From: Dillenia suffruticosa
Lineage: Eukaryota > Streptophyta > Magnoliopsida > Dilleniales > Dilleniaceae
NCBI GenBank assembly: GCA_033439265.1
Contig: JAVTVX010000016.1
Location: 16,476,701-16,540,700, forward strand
Reading direction: 5' to 3'
DNA: 64,000 nucleotides
The notes beneath the pieces were generated by a model. The model was not told the DNA's origin. It was given only the letters and a program-made list of their open reading frames with translations, and searched no databases. Positions 31,824-41,174 of the stretch are shown here, piece after piece. Every line of letters begins with the position of its first letter. The stretch's first letter is position 1. The translations under genes were made by a program, and so were the position numbers.

Positions 31824-33124
31824 CAACATGTGTGGCTTGATAGGTCAACTTGTGTGGCTTGATGAATGATTTTGAAAGTTTAGGTACTACCAAGTCGAAA
31901 TGAGTGTTCGGTAGATCATCCTGTACATGTTATAGGTCGACATCTTTTGAGCAAGTCAACATTCCTAGCTTTAGGACTAATGGTTTGAGTACTCAGGTCA
32001 ACATGGATTTTAATGAGTCGACTTGAAGGCTTTGATAGGTTGACATACAGACTCCAATGATTTAACATGTTCCTTCCATACTTGGTTTCAGGACTTTGTG
32101 TTTAAACAGGTCGACATCCAACATGAATAGGTCGGCATATGTAGTTTAAGAACCACCTTCCAAAAAGAAGACTTTCCTAGACATGTAACACTTTCTCTTG
32201 GCTATGAAGGAGATGTATACCAAGAAGAAATTGAAGGAATGACTTAAAGAAATGAAGAAAAGAGAAGAGGAAGAATTGAAGAAAGAATGCTCAAGAATGT
32301 GTGTACATATTAGGCCGCATTTCCTTTGACTTTTAAAGAAAACTACAACTCCATTTCATATCCCCAACCTCTATCATCCTTGGGTATTTATGACGAAATT
32401 TTGGAGAAGAAAAAGAGGGAGTGAGAGAGGAAAGTAGGCATGACACACTCCCTTCAACGGCTAGCAATAGCTAGCATTGGTCAATAGGAAAGGAGCATGA
32501 GTACGCGTGAGTTTCACAAGAGAAAGAGAGGGAGGGAGAAATGGGAGGTTGGGTCAACATATAATTATGTAGGAGATCAAAAAAGAGATTTGGAACCAAT
32601 TTCTAAGGAAATATTCTAGAAAGAGTATTGACAACTTGGAAGTGGAAATGAATTCTTAAAAAGAAAAAGGGGTAAATTATCCTTATCTTGTGTGATTTGA
32701 CCGAAATCCACATATCTCCCATATGATGAAAAAATGTCAATTCATACCCTTATGGTTTTAAAAAGTGTGGAATGTAGATGAAACTGAATGGTCATTAAGG
32801 AGATTGAGATTGATTGTAACCCATGCGCGCGTTTTTGCATCAGATGATCAATATTGCAAATTTAAATCCCAAAATTATCCCCAATTCAAAATTAAGTGTT
32901 TTGAGTGGAAGAACAAAACTTGTTCCCCTGAAACTAAGCAAACGTATCCTATTTTCTTAAAATCTTCTAAACATTTCTTGCAAATCTAAGCATATTTTGT
33001 TCAAATTTTGGAAAAATTTATTCAAGATCAGTGAAGGTAGCATCTCATCCCCCAATTTTTAAGAGTTTATATAAAATGTTATGCCAAGATTTGAGGATTT
33101 ACACTTTTCTTCAAATCTTCTTAT
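31824..33124. other. Spacer with scattered RGGTCGACAT-like words
   Basis: Between 31830 and 32150 the words AGGTCAACTT, AGGTCGACAT, AAGTCAACAT, AGGTCAACAT, AGGTTGACAT and AGGTCGGCAT recur irregularly. About 32660-32790 is the inverted partner of the repeat at 13468. No gene is supported. Confidence 0.5.
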
Positions 33125-33350
33125 TATGTATAGCTTGAAGTATGGATTATAGTTGTATCTTTATCCGATTTGAAAATTTTGGGTTTGCAACTAAGTTTTG
33201 TTCAACATCCATTTTCATATGATGTTCAAATTTTTTGTTGCACTCGAAGTCTGGATTTTAGTTGCATCCTATATCCAATTTGAAAAAATTTGAGTTACAT
33301 TTGTTTTGATCAATATCCATTTCCTTATTATGCCCAGATTTTTTTTTATT
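33125..33350. repeat. Imperfect tandem duplication of about 112 bp
   Basis: Unit 1 (33125-33236) and unit 2 (33237-33350) share GAAGTNTGGATTNTAGTTG, TCCRATTTGAAAA and the ATCCATTTYC block in the same order. It lies directly upstream of the GRF-type gene. Confidence 0.65.
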
Positions 33351-33410
33351 TGTGGTGTAATGTGTGTGTTTTTTTAATCTTTTTGGGTATTTTTTTTAAA
33401 CAAATTCAGA

Positions 33411-33821
33411 ATGTCTTTTTCAAGCACTGGCAAAAGACCAAGAGAACCCAGGTACCAGCATCAAAGGTGTAATTATGGCAACAGGGCCATCCTAAAGATA
33501 GTGGAATATGAGAAACCTTCAAAGGGGTTGTTAAACTTTGTTTGTAAAAGAAATGAATGTGGGTTCTTTGCATGCAGCGAGCCGATAAACAGAGAAAGAG
33601 AAAGGATTCAGAAGCAATGCAGCAGAGCAAATGTAATGGATAGCCAAACTTGGAGTACTGGTAACACATTCGAGAGACCCAATTTGATAGTGCAATACAT
33701 GAAGTTGGAAATGATTCAGCTTGGATACTAGGTGTGGAAAGGAATTTGAGGCTGATCAAAAGACTTGTGGCTGTCTCCATTGTAGTAGCTCTCTTGTCAC
33801 TTGTAATATGTTGTGCAAAGT
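33411..33821 (+). pseudogene. Small GRF-type zinc-finger protein with C-terminal membrane segment, one frameshift
   Basis: Open from ATG 33411 for 106 codons. The N-terminus is polar (MSFSSTGKRPREPRYQHQ). A GRF-type zinc finger is suggested by C-x2-G near residue 20, then GLLNFVCKRNECGFF near residues 45-60 with C-x4-C-G-F-F, although the usual second metal ligand and the final tryptophan are altered (FFAC). A polar helix follows. The frame stops just after KLEMIQLG; in another frame the text continues LGVERNLRLIKRLV and a hydrophobic helix (VSIVVALLSLVICC) to a stop at 33821. Short plant GRF proteins commonly end in such a helix, so one frameshift probably splits a 135-residue protein. The role of these proteins is not known. 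Family assignment is moderate. Confidence 0.5.
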
Positions 33822-33938
33822 GAATATTGGTTATTATCTGCTATGAGTTTGAATTGTAATTTCTCTTGTTAGTTGTTTTCTTTTGTAATTTGAATGTTGG
33901 TTGATATGGAAAAGGGCTCCTTTTCTTTTGTCAACTCA

Positions 33939-34043
33939 AGGATGTTTGTATCTAACACAAGAATATTTGTGTCCAACACGAGGATGCTTGTGTCCAATAT
34001 AAGGGTGCTTGTGTCCAATACGAGGGTGCTTGTGTCGACACAA
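33939..34043. repeat. 21-bp minisatellite, five units
   Basis: Five consecutive 21-bp units of the form AGGRTGCTTGTGTCCAAYAYR. In one frame they give a seven-residue repeat (RMLVSNT-like), which is not taken as a protein. The array ends 26 bp before a CACTA terminus. Confidence 0.85.
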
Positions 34044-34263
34044 ATAAGGAGTCAACACAAGGGTGTTTCCACTATAAGAAAAGACGACATCAGTGACGGA
34101 AAATTACCGACGGATTTTTTTCTGTCTATAATAGCGACGGAATTGTGATGGATTAACATCGAAAATAATTCCAAGAGATTAACGACATATTAACGACGGA
34201 AATTAACGATAAAAATATTTCCGTTACTAATCCGTTGCTGTAGCGACCTACAGTAAAAAAAAA

Positions 34264-34265
<2 letters not shown>

Positions 34266-34294
<29 letters not shown>

Positions 34295-34332
34295 CAAAAC
34301 AAAACAAAACAAAAAAAACAAAAAAACAAAAA
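34266..34332. repeat. (AAAAC)n microsatellite
   Basis: About eight AAAAC units within the CACTA-A element. A (TTTTTC)n run lies further on at about 34591-34637. Confidence 0.9.
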
Positions 34333-34811
34333 AAAATTTGAAAAGCTATCAGTAACGAATTACTGATGAATTGGCGATAGATTATTTTTTAATTTTTTAA
34401 ATTTTTTAAATTTTTTAAATTTTTTAAATTTTTAATTTTTAATTTTTTTAATTTTTAATTTTTTTTAATTTTTTGTAAACCTATTAGCGATGGATTAGTA
34501 ACGGATTACCGAAGGAAATTTTAGCGACGGATTACCAACAGATTACTGACGGATATTTTTTTTTAATTTTTTTAATTTTTATTTAATAATTCTTTTTCTT
34601 TTTCTTTTTCTTTTTCTTTTTCTTTTTCTTTTTCTTTTATTTTTTAGAAGAATAATATTATTTTTTATTTTAAAATTTTTTATTTTTTTAAGCTAACATT
34701 TTATTATTTTATAATAAATTATTATTTTAAATTATTTTATTTTTATTAAAAAAAATGTGAGATAAAGATAACAAATAAGAAAAAAAAAGGATAAGGACAG
34801 ATGTCTTATTG

Positions 34812-34865
34812 TGGTTCGGTGGTTGTGGTGTCTCTAACATTGTTCTTGTGCACAGGATCGAACCT
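34812..34865 (+). other. tRNA-like A and B boxes inside CACTA-A
   Basis: TGGTTCGGTGG (A-box-like) at 34812 and GGATCGAACCT (B-box-like) at 34855, 43 bp apart start to start. The same arrangement occurs in the sister element at 57856 and 57899. No complete cloverleaf can be folded by eye, so it is not called a tRNA gene. Confidence 0.45.
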
Positions 34866-35013
34866 GGCTAAAGGCGCTCGGAGGAAATTTTCACAAATTA
34901 AAGGAAGTCAGTGGGCAGGCAGGGCACGGGTAGGAGAGGAGCGCGGGTGGGCGGGGCGCGTGCGAGCGAGTTTGTAGGAGTGGGTGTGCGTGAGGGTGCG
35001 TGTGCTCGTGATT

Positions 35014-35340
35014 GAGGATATAGATCCCAATGATAAGACTCCATTCCGCAGGACTGGGTATCATTGGCCTGTTCAAAGAGATAGATCCTTACGATAGGGC
35101 TCCGTTTGGAAGGACTAGGCGATACTAACTTGTTTAGGAAGATAAATCCCAACGATAGGACTCCGTTAAGAAGGATGGGACGGCACTAGCTTGTTCAGGG
35201 AGCTATATCCTATCGGTAGACTTCATTCGGGAGGACTAGGCGACTCTGGACCATTCAGGGAGGTATATACCTCTCAGTAGACACCAATCGGGAGGACTAG
35301 GTGATTGACCCCCTTTAGAGAGATATATCCCCATCTAGTA
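35014..35340 (-). repeat. Tandem repeat of about 61 bp in the Tat element 3' UTR
   Basis: Five to six diverged units start near 35014, 35078, 35138, 35199, 35259 and 35316. Each has a GAKATAKATCC start, a GATAGGACTCC middle and a GGACTAGGCGA end. The array lies downstream of integrase on the minus strand, where Tat/Ogre elements are known to carry hypervariable tandem repeats. Confidence 0.8.
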
Positions 35341-35578
35341 GCACGTCTTGGGAAGTATAAGGGTAAGACGATAAGTTAGCATAGCAGATTAGAGGTCTAC
35401 AAGGTTTTCACCTGATCGATCGACTATGTGGAATGGGATGTGCTTGTTCAAATGACCCTTACTGATAATAGATATGCAAGTTCTCAACATTTTACATTTT
35501 GGGTGCTGGCAAGCCATCTAAGTGATTGAGGTGATATATGTCTGGGCAGATTTTTGAGCGTATCTTGTAAGGGCCTTC
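35341..35578. other. 3' UTR sequence between Tat integrase and tandem repeats
   Basis: No further gene is seen. It continues the minus-strand element beyond the integrase end. Confidence 0.5.
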
Positions 35579-36560
35579 TCAATTAGGTATCAACTTGCTT
35601 CTTAGTTGGGGTTGACTAATGGCTTCCGCCTTTATGAGTACCAAATCACCTTGTTTGAATGTTTTGGCTCTAACCCGTCGATTGTAGTATCTTACCATTT
35701 GCTGTTGGTAAGTGGCCATGCAGATGGATGCGGTTTCCCTCAACTCAGGAAGTAGATTTAGGCATTCATGTAGCGTGAATTCATTCTGCCCCTCTTCATA
35801 TTGGTCCATCCTTAACGAATGAATCCTAACTTCGACCGGTATGATTGCCTTGGTTCCATACGTTAGGCTGAATGGTATTTCGTTTGTTGCCCTTCAGGGG
35901 GTCGCTCAATAAGCCTAGAGAATGTATAGAAGTCATCCACCCAGTGACCTTTGACTTCGTCAAGTACGGCTTTTAGCTCTTGTAGAATTGTTCGATTTGT
36001 TATTTTTGCAAGATCATTGGCTTGGGAGTAAGCAACCAAGGTGAAACGGTGTTGAATCTCCAACCTACTACAAAAGTTTTGAAAATTTCTGTTATCGAAC
36101 TGTTTGTTGTTATCCATGATTAGAATGAGAGATGTGCCAAATCGGGTGATGATGGATGTCCACACAAAGCGCTATATCTTGCTAGTGGTGATTTGGGCTA
36201 ATGGTCCAATTTTCATCCATTTCGTGATGTAGTCCATGGCTACGATTAAGAATTCACGTTGTTCATTGGCTGGGGGAATGGTCCTAGAATGTCCATTCCC
36301 CATTGTGTGAACGGCCAAGGACTGGCTATCGGGTAGAGCTCTGTGGAAAGTTATCATGGCACCATCGAAAAGCGTTGACACTTGTCGTATCTTTTGACAT
36401 AGTTATCCGCAATGACTTTCATGGTCGACTAGTAGTACTCCTATCAAAGGGCTTTAATCATCAAGTTTTGGGTGCTTAAGTGACTGCTTCATATCTTCTC
36501 ATGGATTTCTCTGAGAACATAGTCTCCTTATTCAGCCATCAAACACTTCAGATAGGGATA
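35579..36560 (-). pseudogene. Tat-lineage gypsy integrase
   Basis: On the minus strand the order is zinc-finger start (YKKSYTYPYLKCL near 36560), core start VAMDYITKWMKIGPLAQIT (36290-36190), then WTSIITRFGTSLILIMDN with KQFDNRNFQNFC (36165-36080), and the C-terminal block YYNRRVRAKTFKQGDLVL (35700-35640). D-D-E positions are readable as MDY, MDN-K-QFD and the AKITNRTILQELK helix, where the usual glutamate is replaced. Three segments are in different frames with stops between them. No chromodomain follows, as expected for the Tat group. Confidence 0.85.
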
Positions 36561-37600
36561 TGTGTAAGACTTCTTATAGATGTCAACATTGATGATGGCA
36601 TAATGGGCAGCCTTGCACCTCAACTTATTGGATTTGGAGGGTGAATTTGGTAGTTGCTTGTGTTTCAAATTGGCTTCTATGGGGTCTTTCCACCTCGACA
36701 AACCGTTTGCCGCTAAGATCTGTTCAGGTTCCTCAATGCTAGGGTAGGGTAGACTCTCTATGTAAATAGTGAAGCTGATCGCCATTGAATCAGAACTGAC
36801 TAACTTTGAGAGCATATCAGCTCGAACATTCTCAAACTGAGGGATGGGTTATATTTCCACCATGTCAAACTTGTCTACTACTTGATGTATCTTGGATAGA
36901 TATTTTGCTATCGTTGGCTCTTTAATCTCGTAGACCCCTTTGATCTACCTGACAAACAATTGGTTGTCGATGAAGACCCATAGGTTTTGGGCCCTTAGCA
37001 ACGTTGTAATCTGCAACCCAATTAAGAGAGCTTCGTATTTTGCCTGATTGTTGGTTGTTTAGAGGTTGAAACAGAGAGCATATTCCATCTTAAAATCATC
37101 CAATCCTAGTAGGATGAGTCCAGGTCTGCTTTCTAAGGATTTAGATAACCTATTGACATGGAGGGCCTATTCGGGCTATGATTTTCCATCATTGGCAAGG
37201 GACTGCTTGATGGATGTCGGGAATGTGCACTCGAGAATGAAATCTACGAGGGCTTGACCCTCGATGGCTGATCTCGATTGATATTTAATATCGAAATCAT
37301 TTAGTTCAATACTCTACTTGATGAGTTGACTTGAGGTATCCCTCTTCTATAGGGTTTGTTTCAATGGCTGGTTGGTCAGTACCACGATGGCGTAGGCTTA
37401 AAAATATGGCCGAAGATGCCTAACAGTGACAACCAATGGGGTTTTGCATGATAGGTTCTTACCTCACAAAGGCAGAGCAGAGTGCATGGTCAAAGATAGA
37501 GAGTTAAGATAAAGATTCTCGCCAAGGACTGGTCGGGAGAGAAGCGGGGGTGACTCCTTAAGCCTTTCAAACGTAGCCTAGCATTCAGGCGTCCAAGCGA
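36561..37600 (-). pseudogene. Tat-lineage RNase H region, including additional RNase H
   Basis: Minus-strand text near 37120-36850 reads SRPGLILLGLDDFKMEYAL, then TTNNQAKYEALLIGLQI, and later KYLSKIHQVVDKFDMVEI. These blocks are characteristic of the additional (archaeal-like) RNase H of Tat/Ogre elements, followed by ADMLSKLVSSDS at 36830-36800. From 37300 to 37600 lie remnants of the first RNase H and connection (RPFKRLK-like). The fragment stops there; polymerase, protease and gag are not in the window. Confidence 0.78.
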
Positions 37601-38101
37601 ACTTCTAAGACATTTTCAGGTTATCATAAAAGTGTTTATAATTTTTCCCGACCTTTTGACATATCTTCAAGGTGAAATAGTGAAGGCAAATAACTGTCTT
37701 ATAGTTATTAGGATTATTGGAGTCCTTTAGCATGAAATGACATATGTAATGAGGCCTTTAGCCTTCCTAGCCCTTGCCTATAAAAGGGGCCCTTCTCTCC
37801 ATTTGTAGACATTTATATTATATCAATGAAAAACTTCATAAATCTTCTTCTCCAACATGAGTAAGAGAATAGGGTCTAAAGTTGCTTAACAACCCCTTAG
37901 GTTACATCACCTTTGCGTGATATAGGCTCTTGTCCCCTTAAAGATCCATCAAAGGCAAGTTCCGATCCTTTCCATCCTTCTTCATTTCCTTCCTCTTCCC
38001 CACCCATTCTCTACGAGTAAGGCCTTATGTATTGGGCATCTTGGTACCTTGCATAAGGAGAAACTCCAACCCTACCACTCAACCTCCCCAAAACCCAAAA
38101 C
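37601..38101 (+). promoter_or_regulatory. LTR-like promoter, plus orientation
   Basis: A strong TATA box, CCTATAAAAGGGGCCC, lies at 37777-37792, followed about 50 bp later by an AATGAAAA-type signal and CT-rich text. This is the usual R-region layout of short gypsy LTRs. The orientation is opposite to the adjoining Tat pol fragment, so it belongs to a different or inverted element. Clear LTR borders and a partner LTR were not found. Confidence 0.4.
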
Positions 38102-38791
38102 CATGCAAAGTATCAAGGTATTCTCGGCCATCCTAGTGCTAAGCCAAGATCTTTGCCCTTCTCACAGCCCTTGTATGAGAAGAAACCCCAGTGTTGCGCA
38201 TACCACCAAGTAAGGAATGCAACATCTTTGGTGCCCATGCCTCGTGGCTCTAACTTGCATGAGTGCCAGCGGTTCATGCCGCACCGCCCCACCCGTAATT
38301 TTTTTATATTATTATTATTAATTTAAATAACAAAATAATAATATCATTATTTTTAATTTGTATGATATAATGATATTAAATTATTAAATTATTTTACAAA
38401 TTTTATTATATAAAATTTGTATTTAAATTAAATTATTAATTTGTCATTTAGTTTTTTTTATTATAAGTAACTAATTTTATAACAAATAAAACAAAACAAA
38501 CACATATTATATCAATTAAAAAAACACATCTTCCTCCCACTTCCTCCTCCTCTACTTTCTTCTTTGGTGCCATTTCTTAGCGCCAAGAAAAGTGGCGCCA
38601 AAAGTTTGGCGCTAATACATATTTGTTTTGGGTGCCAACTTGCAACCAAAAAATATTCCCCTATTTCTTTCAATAATTTATTTTTTATTTCTCTTTTAGA
38701 TTTATTAATCTTTTTCTTTCCACCATTGTCTCTTTATTTTATTTATTTCTCTCTTCTCATTTTTCATTTATTTCTCCAGTTGGTTTTTGCA
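38102..38791. other. Spacer, AT-rich, with a small stem-loop
   Basis: 38290-38520 is almost pure A/T. AGCGCCAA at 38579 and TTGGCGCT at 38606 form an inverted repeat around GTGGCGCC. No left CACTA terminus was found here for the element whose genes begin at 38792. Confidence 0.5.
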
Positions 38792-41174
38792 ATGGATAAG
38801 AGATGAATGTATTGTAAATCAAGGACAAGTAATGAATATATTAGTGGAGTTAATACATTTATTGAATTTGCATCTACAAATATTCAATCTATAGATGGCA
38901 ACATATCATGTCCTTGTGTCAAATGTTTCAACACTTTCAGATTTCTTACGCATACCATTTTCAATCACTTGTTGCGTTATGGTTTTCAACACGGTTATGA
39001 TAATTAGATATATCATGGGGAGAGTAAGGAAAAATCTACATCTCATACATCTAACTTAGATGATAATCTTTTTTGTTTACCATGATATGTTTGATATGTT
39101 ACATGATGCATTCACACAATTACCATCCGAACCAACCTCTCATCCATCCGAACCAACCTCTTATCTACCTAAGGTGAATGCATCAACTTCAACTTCAACT
39201 TCACCTTCAACTTCAGATAACTTTATTGAATTACTTGAGAAAGCCAAAAAACCGATATATCCAAAATCCAAATATACTATGCTAACAACTATTGTGCACT
39301 TATATCATTTATAGTGTTTATGTGGGTGGACCAACAAATCTTTTTCATTACTCTTAGAGTTTTTAGGACAATTGTTGCCTCATGAAAACATATTGCCAAA
39401 TAGTTACCATGAAGTGAAAAAAACTATTTCAGTTTTAGGGTTGAGATATGAAAAAATACATGCTTGTTCTAATAATTGTATATTGTATGGGAAACATAGA
39501 GTTAAAGATGATGTATGTTATGTGTGTGGTGTTTCTAGATGGAAACCAAATGGAGAGGAAAAAAAAAAGTAAAACTTGTCAAAGTATTAAGATGGTTTTC
39601 TTTAATTCCTAGATTGCAAATACTATTTTCATGTGTTCAAACTGCTTCTTTAATGACATTGCATCATGATAAAAGAACAAAAGATGGACTCCTAAGACAT
39701 CCGGCAGATGCTCCTGCATGGAAAGAGTTTGATACCTTATTCCCTAATTTCTCTTTTGATCTGAGAAATTTTTAATTAGGGTTAGCAGCAGATGGTTTTA
39801 ATCTATTTAAAACAATGAATGTTGCATATAGCACTTGGCCACTGGTCATGATACCATATAATCTCCCTCCTTGGTTGGGCATAAAGTTTACAAATTTTAT
39901 ACTCACATTACTTATTCCTGGTCTTAAAAATCCTGGCAACAAGATAGATATGTACATGCAACCATTGGTGGAAGAACTAAAAGAATTATGGAATGAAGGA
40001 GTAAATACTTATCATTCTTCAGTTGGTAAAAGATTTAAAATGTACGCAGTACTCTTATGGACTATTAAGGACTTCCTTGCATATGCTAATCTATCTGGAT
40101 AGAGTACTAAAGGTGGATTTGTATGTCCTGTATGTGAATATGATATATGTTCTCAGTGGTTATGTCATGGTGGGAAGTATTGTTATATGAGATATCGAAG
40201 ATGGTTGGAGTCAACTCATCCATTCAGGTATAATAAATATTCTTTTGATAGGACAGAGGAATTCAAAGTTGCTCCTAAACAGCGGTCTAGAGCTGATGTG
40301 TTGCCAGAATTAGATGAGATTGATTTAACAAGTCCGAATGATATGCATGGATGGAAAAAAAAGAGCATATTGTTTCATTTGCCATATTGGGAAAATATTT
40401 TAATTAGACATAATATTAACATGATGCATATGGAGAAAATTTGTTTTGATGCAATTGTTAGTACAATTCTGGGGCAAGAAGGAAAGTGTAAGGACAATTA
40501 TAAGACTAGATTTGATCTTGAAGATATGGGAATAAGAAAAGATCTACATCTACGTACATTAAACTCTACAAATATATTTTTGCCTAAAGCATGTTACCAA
40601 ATGACCTTGCAAGAGAAAAATGCATTTCTTAAGGTTTTGAAGGATTTAAAACTTCTTGACGAGTGCTCTACTAACATCTCCAGATGTGTTCATAGATCTA
40701 CTGAAAGACGAAAAAAAAAATGATATCTCGAATTCGTCTGGATGAGAAATCATTGGAGCAATGTCATAGATATATACTATTTAATAGTGACTTACTTGCC
40801 TCCTTTAAACTGTAAGTCTACATTCTCATATTTTTATTTATAAATATTAAACCGTAATGTGATATCATTTGTTCATGTTCATATAAAGGGAACATATACA
40901 ACATGTTCGAAGAATAAATCGTAGGAAAGAGTTAAATACTTTTCAAATGGACAAACTTCACAGTAAAGATTTCAATAGCTGGTTTACTCATCGTGTAAGT
41001 ATATCAATATTTAATCTTTTTAATATATATCCTTTGTTAATCTTCTTATTAACTTTTTTATATGATTTCTTCTTTTAGGTTACGAATCCAAATTACACCA
41101 CAGAGATTAGAGATGAACTTAAATGGATCGCTCGTGGACCACATCCATTGGTTGAAATTACAATAGCTATATAA
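38792..41174 (+). pseudogene. CACTA TNP2 transposase, 5' part
   Basis: The N-terminal transposase-associated domain starts at ATG 38792: EYISGVNTFIEFAS, CPCVKCFNTFRFLT, LLRYGFQHGYDN, with Trp codons mutated to stops at codon 5 and after GYDN. A serine-rich spacer (39180-39230) leads to the TNP2 domain: VKDDVCYVCGVSRWKPNG, MTLHHDKRTKDG, LGLAADGFNLFKTMNVAYST, WPLVMIPYNLPPWLGIK, PGLKNPGNKIDMYMQPL, ELWNEGVNTYHSS, LWTIKDFLAYANLSG. The DUF4218 region follows at 40187-40720 with PYWENILIRHNINMMHMEKI. Later exons (40730-41174) carry LDEKSLEQCHRYILFN and KDFNSWFTHRVTNPNY. Several stops and frame changes are present. TNP2 is the catalytic DDE transposase of CACTA elements. Confidence 0.92.

Larger units (their letters stand above)
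34070..34900 (+). mobile_element. CACTA family A, left part, truncated
   Basis: Left terminus CACTATAAGAAAAG at 34070, then AGCGACGGA-type subterminal motifs (34090-34560), AT-rich filler with AAAAC and TTTTTC microsatellites, and a tRNA-like block near 34812-34865. The organisation copies the complete element at 57036-58227, but no right terminus is found; GC-rich sequence and the Tat 3' UTR follow. Confidence 0.72.

Noticed and set aside
33894-34148. Protein with seven-residue repeats
   Set aside because: It is the 21-bp minisatellite read in frame and it runs into a CACTA terminus.
35014-35340. CRISPR-like array
   Set aside because: Units are diverged and continuous without unique spacers, in a plant retrotransposon 3' UTR.
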